From: CAZCZZ01 sp964503335
GTDB taxonomy: Bacteria > Verrucomicrobiota > Kiritimatiellia > CAIVKH01
Direction of reading: 5' to 3'
NCBI GenBank assembly: GCA_964503335.1
Contig: CAZCZZ010000040.1
Location: 1-37,208 of the forward strand
Length of the DNA: 37,208 nt
This document shows, in pieces, positions 17,208-24,067 of the stretch. A model generated the notes under the pieces. That model searched no databases and had not been told where the DNA came from. It saw only the letters and a list, made by a program, of their open reading frames with translations. Each line of letters starts with the position of its first letter. Positions within the stretch are counted from its first letter, which is position 1. A program made the position numbers and the translations under genes.

Positions 17208-17256
17208 TTTCCAATCGTTGGAATCCAGCGAGGATGGGATGTCCAAGGATTGGAAA
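17208..17256. repeat. Nested TTCCAA/TTGGAA palindromes
   Basis: TTCCAA-tcg-TTGGAA (17209-17223) and TCCAA-gga-TTGGA (17242-17254) are two small palindromes. They are also framed by the longer inverted pair TTTCCAATC (17208-17216) and GATTGGAAA (17248-17256). The block lies in the gene-free stretch after the glnB terminator. I recall similar TTCCAA/TTGGAA intergenic repeats in Kiritimatiellota/Verrucomicrobiota assemblies, but that is memory and not a search result. Confidence 0.55.
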
Positions 17257-17323
17257 CCGGTCCGCGTCACCACGGAACCGGCAGCCCGCAGGCAATCCTG
17301 AGTCGCAGCGATGTACTTCGACC

Positions 17324-17350
17324 GCGAATTTGCGCGAATTGACTCGAATG
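17324..17350. repeat. GCGAATT direct repeats in a gene-free stretch
   Basis: GCGAATT occurs at 17324-17330 and 17334-17340, followed by a degenerate third copy CGAAT at 17345. The spacing is 10-11 bp. The whole stretch 17182-17573 has no convincing gene: the overlapping long minus-strand frame is an antisense shadow of amt-glnB. The rest of the gap has a GCCCAG-aag-CTGGGC hairpin near 17530 but nothing else I can name. Confidence 0.4.
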
Positions 17351-17573
17351 TGTTCTTCGCCGACGTGGGAGTGTGAGGCGCCGACGTTGGCGAGGACCAG
17401 ATCGACGATAATTTGGCCTTTGCCAAAAAATCGCTTCGTCACGTATCGACATCAATGTGCCCGTCAACCCGACGGACCGTGTCATCCGGCAACTCGCTCC
17501 CCGAAGTAGACTTTACGTGGAGCCCAGAAGCTGGGCGCCCCAGAGCCTGAACGTGGACCAAGAAAGAGAACTG

Positions 17574-17916
17574 ATGCCTATACCACTGAGTGCATACCAT
17601 GAGGCTGAAGCACTGCTTGATGAGCATTGCCGTACGTCCATCCCACTCACGCTCAGAGCAAGATTCGAATCGGACATTACGCAAAAGGCATGCTGCTTGC
17701 CATTTTCACAGAACGTCCCCATTTTCGTGACCCCGATGAGTGGATTCGAAGCGACATCGCGAGATTTCGCTACAAGAGGACTCGTGACGATTGGACCCAC
17801 TATTGGTGCGATCGAACCCGAAATGGCATGTTTATGAAGACATCGAATCCTCTCACGATGTTGCAGAGGTATTTGAAGAGGTGAAGAAAGATCCCACAGG
17901 TATATTCTGGGTATAA
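17574..17916 (+). pseudogene. DUF3024 protein gene broken by two single-base deletions
   Basis: A small DUF3024-type gene read in three frames. The start (MPIPLSAYHEAEALLDEHC) is in frame with ATG 17574. The core, with RIGHYAKGM, ERPHFRDPDEW and ARFRY, is in the second frame from about 17659. The end, with KWHVYEDIE and the hallmark DPTGIFWV before TAA 17914-17916, is in the third. One missing base near 17653-17659 and one near 17813-17816 would restore a 114-residue protein of normal family length. It may be a decayed gene or a pair of assembly errors. The function of DUF3024 is unknown. An attC-like site starts 12 bp downstream. Confidence 0.75.
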
Positions 17917-17927
17917 GGCGCTAAGAG

Positions 17928-17989
17928 GTCTAACATAGACCTCCAGAGGGATGCCGTGAAACACGGCGCCCAGAGGGTGGTCGTTAGGC
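17928..17989 (+). repeat. Integron attC-like recombination site 1
   Basis: A 62-bp imperfect palindrome opens with GTCTAAC (17928-17934, fits RYYYAAC) and closes with GTTAGGC (17983-17989, fits GTTRRRY). These outer boxes pair at six of seven positions. Inside them, GACC pairs with GGTC, and the centre is a perfect hairpin GCCGTG-aaa-CACGGC (17953-17967). Size, box sequences and order are those of attC sites of mobile gene cassettes. It lies just after the DUF3024 stop and 22 bp before the next ORF. There is also a local GAGGTCTA/TAGACCTC hairpin (17925-17943). No integrase gene is in the window. Confidence 0.55.
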
Positions 17990-18011
17990 GCGCAGGAACG
18001 GAGAAATACGC

Positions 18012-18383
18012 ATGCTTGGGCATCGCATCACAAACCAGACATTGGTCGCAGGACTGTTCCTCGCCATGATCGTTTACTACGGAGCACCGGGCTTGCTTCT
18101 CTGGCTAAGTAACCCGGACGGAGCACTGTGGCCTCAGATGAAGCGACTTTTCATACCGACTCTTCTAGCGGCCGCGGGCGTGTTTGGCTCGCTCGCATCA
18201 CAGCGCTCCTGGAAAAGGCTCGTTTGGCTTCTACCGCTCTATCAAATAGGTCTTTTGACTTACGAAATATTGGCCGGCTCAATCTCAAGTATGTGGCTGT
18301 TGATCAGGAGCTTCGCCATTTTAGCCACTTGGACAATGCTCGGAATCCTGGCGAACCGTATCATCACGAGGGAGCGTGCATAA
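18012..18383 (+). CDS. Small four-helix membrane protein (hypothetical, cassette-like)
   Basis: A 123-residue protein with four predicted membrane helices (about 10-32, 47-61, 67-87, 92-115) and a short basic C-terminus. I do not recognise the family. Its setting is that of an integron cassette: the recombination point of the first attC-like site (after G17983) is 28 bp upstream of the ATG, and the stop codon TAA is embedded in the first box of the second attC-like site (GCATAAC, 18379-18385). There is a weak GGAG about nine bases before the start. If it is a cassette, expression would depend on an upstream promoter. Confidence 0.65.
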   Translation: MLGHRITNQTLVAGLFLAMIVYYGAPGLLLWLSNPDGALWPQMKRLFIPTLLAAAGVFGSLASQRSWKRLVWLLPLYQIGLLTYEILAGSISSMWLLIRSFAILATWTMLGILANRIITRERA

Positions 18384-18479
18384 CATGCGCTTTCCTCTGG
18401 CTGGCGATCCGCGACCGTTTCGCGGCAACGGAAGCTGGACGTTCTGCTTCAGACTTTCGGACGAAGGCTGTCGTTGGGC
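18379..18479 (+). repeat. Integron attC-like recombination site 2
   Basis: A 101-bp imperfect palindrome bounded by GCATAAC (18379-18385) and GTTGGGC (18473-18479). The outer boxes pair at five of seven positions. After spacers of four bases on each side, GCTTTCCTC and the reverse complement of the matching 3' segment (GCCTTCGTC) agree at seven of nine positions, which is the L-box arrangement of attC. The 5' box deviates from RYYYAAC at one base, so this site is weaker than site 1. It contains the stop codon of the gene at 18012-18383. Confidence 0.4.
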
Positions 18480-18601
18480 AGCAAATAGAATCGATAAACG
18501 ACGAATGAAACGGGAAGTGACCAACAACGCCTTTCAATACCCGCAGAGGCAGGTCTCTGCAGGCTGGCGCTGGCATTGAGACGAATACAAAACGATTTCG
18601 C

Positions 18602-18985
18602 ATGAATCGGGCAGTCTACATCAACGGCGTGTGGACAATTGTTGGAATAGCGGCTGGAACGTTTGCTGTGTCACGATTCGACTCCAGGACGCTGAAACAC
18701 TTCGACACATCTCCGATAGAAAGCGCACTTGAACAGGGAACCTTAGCATCTGGCTCTGAACTCATTATTGCGGTGAAGCCTCGATACTTTGTGTCGACCA
18801 CTGACGGCAACGGCGGCCGGTGGACCGAATTATTCTACGATGATAGGCGCAGGATGTATTGGATGTTCGCGTATGAAGGGAAACTCTATGCCCTGCGACA
18901 ATTCACACCCCGTGGACCAGAATGGGTATTCAAGGACGATGGAAAGGTTGTCGATTATTTCAAGTTGCGAGGGAATGGAAAGTGA
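18602..18985 (+). CDS. Hypothetical protein with N-terminal membrane segment
   Basis: A 127-residue protein with a hydrophobic segment at about residues 9-24 (signal anchor or signal peptide) and a soluble rest rich in aromatic residues (RWTELFYDDRRRMYWMFAYEGKLYALRQF). It is probably membrane-tethered or exported. I do not recognise a family. The coding sequence is visibly poorer in G+C than the core genes around it, which suggests horizontal origin. The gap 18480-18601 before it holds a possible 24-codon ORF from 18505 that I cannot support as a gene. Confidence 0.55.
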   Translation: MNRAVYINGVWTIVGIAAGTFAVSRFDSRTLKHFDTSPIESALEQGTLASGSELIIAVKPRYFVSTTDGNGGRWTELFYDDRRRMYWMFAYEGKLYALRQFTPRGPEWVFKDDGKVVDYFKLRGNGK

Positions 18986-19038
18986 GGCTGGATTGTTCCG
19001 TTAAGGGCTTCCCCACCCAAAAGCTTCCGGCCTTAAGA

Positions 19039-19407
19039 ATGAACCAAGAAGAATACAGGGCAAAGATGCAGCGACTGAAATGGCCGTATGGCCTGCTGCT
19101 GTTTGGGACGATGATTCCAGGACTACTACTTGCCCTTGTGATCACAGATCATCTAGCCCGATCTTCGGCTTGGGAAAGACACCACGTCTTCCTCGCCATG
19201 CTGCCCACGCTCTTTACGCCAATTCTTGCCGCGATCTGCTTCATGGAAGCAGTTGACAAGAGGGTTGGCATAAAATGCGATCGATGTGGACTGTCACTGA
19301 GTTCCGGTCGGCACGTGACACGCCTGCTTCGATACGGCGGGGACTGCCCAAGATGCGGCAATCCTGCCGTTACGAACGAGGTCGGAAGTGGCGGGGAGGG
19401 GAAATGA
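19039..19407 (+). CDS. Two-helix membrane protein with C-terminal zinc ribbon
   Basis: A 122-residue protein with two membrane helices (about 15-36 and 48-70) followed by a zinc-ribbon: CDRC at about 80-83 and CPRC about 25 residues later. The cysteine pairs (each C-x-x-C-G) should bind one zinc. The family is unknown to me; similar small membrane/zinc-ribbon proteins are common orphans in planctomycete and verrucomicrobial genomes. ATG 19039 is chosen because the first helix follows soon after; the longer frame from 18922 overlaps the preceding gene. A TTAAGG/CCTTAA inverted pair lies in the short gap upstream. Confidence 0.65.
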   Translation: MNQEEYRAKMQRLKWPYGLLLFGTMIPGLLLALVITDHLARSSAWERHHVFLAMLPTLFTPILAAICFMEAVDKRVGIKCDRCGLSLSSGRHVTRLLRYGGDCPRCGNPAVTNEVGSGGEGK

Positions 19408-19534
19408 AGGGGCCTCTTCCACAGCCCTGATCCCGCCCCGGCAGGCGAAAGCTCCTGGATATTTGCTCCGCCGTCTCGACATTCGTCTCGTCATTTCCGA
19501 GAAGAGAGGAAATCACTTTCAGAATAGGACGAAT

Positions 19535-20143
19535 ATGACGGATAACGTTGAGGCGGGCAAAGCGCAGCGCATCATGCCGCCGCATGGCGGGTTTCAGGCA
19601 CTGAAGTCATTTCAGATGTCGGAGATTGTTTACGACGGAACCGTTCGGTTCTGTGATCGGTTCATAGACCCGCGGTCACGGACGCATGACCAGATGGTGC
19701 AGGCGGCTCGGAGCGGACGACAGAATATCGCCGAGGGGAGTCAGGTCAGCGGCGTCTCGAAGAAGATGGAGTTAAAACTCGTGGGCGTGGCCCGTGCGAG
19801 TCTGGCAGAACTTCTGCTCGACTACGGCGACTTCCTTCGTCAGCGCGAGCTTGTACTCTGGCCGAAGGAGCATCCGGTTTCGCGGGAAGTCCGGGGCCTG
19901 GCCTATGCGCCGAATAGGTCCTATAAGACCTATCAGCGCTTCATCGAAGAGGCTCCAGCCGAGACCGCAGCAAACACATTGGTCTGCCTCGTCCACCAGA
20001 CAAACTACCTCCTCGATCAGCAGCTCCGACAGCTCGAAGAGGCTTTCATGCAAGAAGGTGGCTTCACGGAGCGCCTGTACAAGGCAAGGCAGGAGGCACG
20101 CGTCGTGCCGCCTCGACCGACATTTCAGCGCAGACGCGACTAA
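19535..20143 (+). CDS. Four-helix-bundle suffix-domain protein (S23/IVS-like)
   Basis: A 202-residue protein. Its core (about residues 15-175) matches the four-helix-bundle family related to the protein encoded in 23S rRNA intervening sequences: HGGFQALKSFQMSEIVYD, RSRTHDQMVQAARSG, NIAEGSQVSG and ELLLDYGDFLRQR are diagnostic blocks. Such proteins form pentameric or dimeric bundles and may bind nucleic acid, like the related Avd of diversity-generating retroelements, but the role of this group is unknown. ATG 19535 is preferred over 19388, which overlaps the preceding gene. The stop codon overlaps the stop of the convergent SDR gene by four bases. Confidence 0.85.
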   Translation: MTDNVEAGKAQRIMPPHGGFQALKSFQMSEIVYDGTVRFCDRFIDPRSRTHDQMVQAARSGRQNIAEGSQVSGVSKKMELKLVGVARASLAELLLDYGDFLRQRELVLWPKEHPVSREVRGLAYAPNRSYKTYQRFIEEAPAETAANTLVCLVHQTNYLLDQQLRQLEEAFMQEGGFTERLYKARQEARVVPPRPTFQRRRD

Positions 20144-20868
20144 CGCGACTTCACCTTCGACAACCCGCCATCCACCGCGATGACTTGTCCTGTGATCCAG
20201 GAGGATTGCGAGGTGAGGAGAAAGGCGAGGGTGGTGGCGATGTCGGCGGGGGTGCCGATGCGGCCCAAAGGGTGCAGGGCGACGGATGCTTTCAGGGCGG
20301 CTTCGTTGTTCGTGATCTTCTCGCTGAGCGGCGTTTGGACCAAGCCGGGGGCGACGCAGTTGACGCGGATTCCCCTCGGGGCGTACGTGGCGGCGGCGGA
20401 TCGGGTGAGGCCTTCCACGGCGGCTTTCGCGGCGGCGATGGCTTCGTGGTTGGCGAGGCCGAGGGTGGCGGCGACCGACGACACCAAGGCGATCGCGCCG
20501 CCGGTGGCCATCATGGCTTTGGCGCCGGAACGGACGACAGCGAACGCGCTGGTCAGGTTCAGGGCAATAGTCTGTAGCAGTTCCTCTTCACTCGTCGTAT
20601 GCGCGGGCTTCAACAGCATCGACCCTACACAGTTCGCCGCGCCGTCCACCTTGCCGAACTCCTTGATCGCCGACTGAAACCCCTCTTCCACGGATTCGAA
20701 CGACGTGGCTTCGACGCGATGGAACGGTTGCCAAACCTCATCGGCGAGCGCGTGCAACGTCGCCTCATTCCGTCCCGCCAGCATGACACGGTGCCCCTCG
20801 GCAACGAGTACCCGCGTCAGCATCGCACCAATCCCGCCACTCGCACCCAAAATGATGAAATTCGACAT
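20140..20868 (-). CDS. Short-chain dehydrogenase/reductase without catalytic tyrosine
   Basis: A 242-residue classical-SDR fold with the NAD(P)-binding GASGGIG (8-14), NLTS (104-107), the catalytic serine region LVSS (128-131) and the C-terminal VDGG. The YxxxK active-site motif reads I144-A-A-A-K148: the lysine stays but the tyrosine that donates the proton is Ile. The neighbouring NHEAIAAAK block looks conserved rather than decayed, and I recall SDRs with this same block in other phyla. The protein may be a non-catalytic SDR or use another residue. It is transcribed alone towards the four-helix-bundle gene. Confidence 0.88.
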   Translation of the reverse strand: MSNFIILGASGGIGAMLTRVLVAEGHRVMLAGRNEATLHALADEVWQPFHRVEATSFESVEEGFQSAIKEFGKVDGAANCVGSMLLKPAHTTSEEELLQTIALNLTSAFAVVRSGAKAMMATGGAIALVSSVAATLGLANHEAIAAAKAAVEGLTRSAAATYAPRGIRVNCVAPGLVQTPLSEKITNNEAALKASVALHPLGRIGTPADIATTLAFLLTSQSSWITGQVIAVDGGLSKVKSR

Positions 20869-20934
20869 AAAGAAGTCCCTTTGCGAACGACCAGATTCGG
20901 TTGAAGCAGTATGAACTTACGACCGAATTATGCC

Positions 20935-21116
20935 CACGGAACACACGGAATACACGGAATGACGAAGAGACATTTGCCCACGGAGGTCACGGATGAAGAG
21001 GATCGTAGACTTTGAGTTAAGACTTCGAGGGCCGATTCGTACAAATCATACGATATCCGTGCCATCCGTGAACTCCGTGGGCCACACTCTTCTCCGCGCT
21101 CTCGGCGTTCTCCGCA
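20935..21116. repeat. 9-bp-period intergenic repeat with inverted arms
   Basis: CACGGAA occurs at 20935, 20944 and 20953, exactly nine bases apart. A second 9-mer pair (20977-20995, CACGGAGGT-CACGGATG) is matched by its reverse complement at 21063-21081 with one mismatch in 19, so the block can fold around a 67-base loop. A third run, TTCTCCGCG-CTCTCGGCG-TTCTCCGCA (21090-21116), keeps the 9-bp period. The block fills most of the 257-bp gap before macB and encodes no credible gene; translations of it give the low-complexity HGVHGWHG and AENAESAE strings often misannotated as proteins. Confidence 0.7.
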
Positions 21117-21125
21117 GTAAAACTC

Positions 21126-23105
21126 CTACTCGTACCGCAGCGCCTCAATCGGATGCAGGGAGGCGGCCTTGCGGGCGGGCCAGAAGCCGAAGGCGAGGCC
21201 GGTGAGGGCGGAGCAGCCGAAGGCGAGGGCGACGGATTTTGCGGTGACGATGCTCGTCCAGCCGGCGACATTGCTGAGGGCAACGCTTATGCTCCAGCCG
21301 AGCGCGATCCCCAGCAGGCCGCCGGTGATGCTGACGGCGATCGCTTCCACAAGGAACTGACCGAGGATGTCCTGCTTCCGCGCGCCGACGGCTTTACGGA
21401 GTCCGATCTCCCGCGTCCGCTCCGCGACCGACACGAGCATGATGTTCATGATGCCGATGCCGCCGACGATCATCGAGATCGCCGCGATCGTGGAGAGCAG
21501 CATGCCCATGGTCTTGCTGGTGGCAGTGACGGCCGACAGCATCTCGGCCATGTTCATGATGTTCACCGGGTCCTCTTCGCCTTCGCGGCTGCCCTGTTTG
21601 CGGCGCATGAAGTCGACGACGGAAACCTGCACGTTTGAGACAATGTTCGCCGAGGCAACTTCAATCTCCACGTTGTCGATGAACTCCGTGCCCATGAGCC
21701 GGTACATCGCCGTCGAAACAGGAATGATCAGGACATCGTCACGGTCGCGCCAACCGCCGCTTCCTTTCGAGGGCAGGACGCCCACGATCTGGAACGGCAC
21801 GCCGTCCACGCGCACGACTTCTCCAATGGGATTGCGGTCGTCGAACAGCTTCGTCATCGCGGTGCGACCAATCGCCGCCACACGGGCACGCCGCCGCACG
21901 TCGTCATCGGTGATGAAGCGTCCGATCGTCTTTTGCAGCGCCCTGATTTCCGCGTAACTGGGCTCTGTGCCGAGGACGTCGGTCTGCCAGTTCTTGTTTC
22001 CAGCGACGACACGAAGGCCACGCTGGATCGTTCCGGCCGTGCGCTTGATGCCCGGCAACTCCGCCAACTCCTTGGCATCTTCCAGCTCCAGCCTGCGAAG
22101 CGGCTTCGTCGCCGCCGTCGCGTTGCCGCTAGCTCGCCAGTTCTGGCGCACGACCAGCAGGTTCGACCCCATGCTCGAGAACTGTTCCTTGATGGACTCG
22201 CTGGCGCCGGCGCCGAGCGCCATCATGGCGATGACGGATGCGGTGCCGATGAGAATGCCGATCATCGAGAGCAGCGCTCGCACCTTGTGGGCGGCCAACG
22301 CACGGAACGCGAGGTTGAAGTAGGAGGAAACCGACTGGACGAAAAACCTGATCGCGCCAACCCGCGCGGTCTTCCTCCCTTCCGTCGGATCGGTCTGATC
22401 CATCGTATCCGTTCGATTCCGTCCCCGCTCATCCTGGACGATCCGGCCGTCCTTCATGTGGATGATCCGGCTCGCATGGCTCGCGATTTCGCGGTCGTGC
22501 GTAACGAGGATGATCGTCATGCCGGCCTGGTTGAGCTTGTGCAAGATGGCGAGGATCTCGGCTGCGCTGGCGGAGTCGAGATTTCCCGTCGGCTCGTCGG
22601 CGAGGAGAATGCTGGGTGACGTGGATAATGCCCGCGCAATGGCGACACGCTGCTGCTGGCCGCCGGAGAGCTCCGTGGGCCGGTGTTGGAGTCGTTCCGA
22701 CAGGCCGAGTTCGCTCAGCACCGCGATCACCTTCTTCGTATCCACCGGCCGTCGTGCGTAGAGTAGGGGAAGCGACGCGTTGTCGATCGCATCCGTTCGG
22801 GGCAGCAGATGGAACTGCTGGAACACAAAACCGAAGTCCGCGTTGCGCAGTGCAGCGAGGTCGTCTTCGCTGCGGGCCGTGATAGCGGTGCCGAAAAGGT
22901 GATACGAACCGGAGTCGGGCACGTCGAGCAGCCCGATCACGTTCATCATCGTGGATTTGCCGGAGCCGGACGGACCCATGATCGCGAGGAACTCGCCGCG
23001 CTGGATCGTCAGCGACGCATCCTGCAGGGCAGGAATGGTGGTCTCGCCCAGCCGGTACGTCCGGCTGACGTTGCGCAGTTCGATGATGGGACCGCGATCG
23101 GTCAT
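21126..23105 (-). CDS. macB: MacB-type ABC exporter (fused ATPase and permease)
   Basis: A 659-residue inner-membrane exporter. The ATPase half has Walker A GPSGSGKST (44-52), LSGGQ (146-150) and Walker B LLADEP (167-172). A linker (about 225-255) leads to the permease, with four helices: one near 275-300 (RALLSMIGILIGTASVIAMMALG), a large periplasmic domain, and three near the C-terminus, ending LHPIEALRYE as MacB does. MacB works with an adaptor and TolC as a mechanotransmitter that expels substrates from the periplasm, such as macrolides, peptides or lipoprotein-like molecules. It overlaps macA by four bases and is the last gene of the six-gene minus-strand operon. Confidence 0.93.
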   Translation of the reverse strand: MTDRGPIIELRNVSRTYRLGETTIPALQDASLTIQRGEFLAIMGPSGSGKSTMMNVIGLLDVPDSGSYHLFGTAITARSEDDLAALRNADFGFVFQQFHLLPRTDAIDNASLPLLYARRPVDTKKVIAVLSELGLSERLQHRPTELSGGQQQRVAIARALSTSPSILLADEPTGNLDSASAAEILAILHKLNQAGMTIILVTHDREIASHASRIIHMKDGRIVQDERGRNRTDTMDQTDPTEGRKTARVGAIRFFVQSVSSYFNLAFRALAAHKVRALLSMIGILIGTASVIAMMALGAGASESIKEQFSSMGSNLLVVRQNWRASGNATAATKPLRRLELEDAKELAELPGIKRTAGTIQRGLRVVAGNKNWQTDVLGTEPSYAEIRALQKTIGRFITDDDVRRRARVAAIGRTAMTKLFDDRNPIGEVVRVDGVPFQIVGVLPSKGSGGWRDRDDVLIIPVSTAMYRLMGTEFIDNVEIEVASANIVSNVQVSVVDFMRRKQGSREGEEDPVNIMNMAEMLSAVTATSKTMGMLLSTIAAISMIVGGIGIMNIMLVSVAERTREIGLRKAVGARKQDILGQFLVEAIAVSITGGLLGIALGWSISVALSNVAGWTSIVTAKSVALAFGCSALTGLAFGFWPARKAASLHPIEALRYE

Positions 23106-24067
23106 CGCCTTCTCGACATACGGCCGAACGGGTTTAGCGGATTGGTAGCCTTGCGACCTTCGGCAGCCATTGCGGCTGCCACGTCCTCGACGAGGATTGT
23201 GGCGCCTTCTTCGAGCCCTTCGCGGACTTCCACCTGCTTGCCGTCCTCGAGACCTGTGACGATAGGCTTCTCAATAGGCGGCTGCGCCTCAGTCTTCCCG
23301 GGCACAAGGACATACCGCTTCACACGATCGCCCTTCACGGCCTCCGTGGGCACGACCAGCACGGCGTTGGTCTCCGCGCCGAAGAAGGTCACCGACGCGG
23401 TCATGCCGCTGCGAAGGAAATCGGGAATCCGGTTGGGCAGGATATCCACATCGTATGTCGTGACATTTTCTTCGCTCGTCGCTTCGTACGCCACGTGGGC
23501 CACCTTCGCGGCGAGTGGATTGTCGGGATAGGAATCCAGGATGACCTCCGCCTTCTGGTTCTCGCGGATCTGCGAGATGTCGGTCTCGTCCACCGTGGCG
23601 AGGATGATCAGTCGGTCCGAAATCACGAGCACGGGTTTGTCGGGAGCAACAGACTGACCGGGTTCCAGCTTGCGTGAGATGATCTGCCCGTCCACGGGGG
23701 CGATGAGCGGCGTGGCCTTGTAGAGATCCTCCCAGCGTGCGAGTTCCTCCGCGCTCCGTGCGCGCGCCGCGTCGAGCAGCGTGGCTCGGTCCGTGGAACT
23801 GATCCACGCGAGCACGTCGCCCTTCTTCACCTCGTCGCCCTCCTGCACGAGGACGTCTTCAAGGCGTCCGGCCACAGGGCTGGCCAGCTCGATGCGATTC
23901 TGCGGCTGGGCAACACCCACGGCTTCGACCTTCACGCGCACGTCGCCGCGCTGCACGGTCAGCTTCGTATAGAAGCTCTTGGGCGCTTCCTCGCCGTTCT
24001 TGGAATAGTGCTTCCAGCCGAACCAGCCGGCGGCAGCGATCACGATCAGGATGATGAGCTTTTTCAT
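23102..24067 (-). CDS. macA: MacA-type periplasmic adaptor (membrane fusion protein)
   Basis: A 321-residue adaptor with an N-terminal membrane anchor (3-17). It has a biotinyl-lipoyl-like domain in two halves (ELASPVAGRLEDVLVQEGDEVKKGDVL at about 61-87 and LIAPVDGQIISRKLEPGQSV at about 116-135), a beta-barrel domain and a membrane-proximal domain. The helical hairpin between the lipoyl halves is very short (about 25 residues), shorter than in E. coli MacA, so reach to the TolC partner may differ. It bridges MacB and the TolC protein encoded directly upstream, with four-base overlaps on both sides. Confidence 0.88.
   Translation of the reverse strand: MKKLIILIVIAAAGWFGWKHYSKNGEEAPKSFYTKLTVQRGDVRVKVEAVGVAQPQNRIELASPVAGRLEDVLVQEGDEVKKGDVLAWISSTDRATLLDAARARSAEELARWEDLYKATPLIAPVDGQIISRKLEPGQSVAPDKPVLVISDRLIILATVDETDISQIRENQKAEVILDSYPDNPLAAKVAHVAYEATSEENVTTYDVDILPNRIPDFLRSGMTASVTFFGAETNAVLVVPTEAVKGDRVKRYVLVPGKTEAQPPIEKPIVTGLEDGKQVEVREGLEEGATILVEDVAAAMAAEGRKATNPLNPFGRMSRRR

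Noticed and set aside
15361..17442. Long minus-strand frame of 693 codons opposite amt-glnB
   Set aside because: It is the antisense of two well-identified genes, has a low-complexity composition rich in Arg/Asp/His and no domain; a GC-rich codon-bias shadow.
17457..17837. A 126-codon ORF as an independent gene
   Set aside because: Its middle is the first frame of the broken DUF3024 gene and its flanks have no coding character.
18128..18508. A 126-codon ORF overlapping the small membrane protein gene
   Set aside because: It overlaps the four-helix gene in another frame, and that gene's start and stop fit the cassette boundaries better.
18986..19038. Third attC site near GTTAAGG
   Set aside because: The last base breaks GTTRRRY, no RYYYAAC partner lies at a suitable distance, and only a short TTAAGG/CCTTAA hairpin remains.
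20935..21116. CRISPR array
   Set aside because: The unit is nine bases with no unique spacers, and no cas gene is present.
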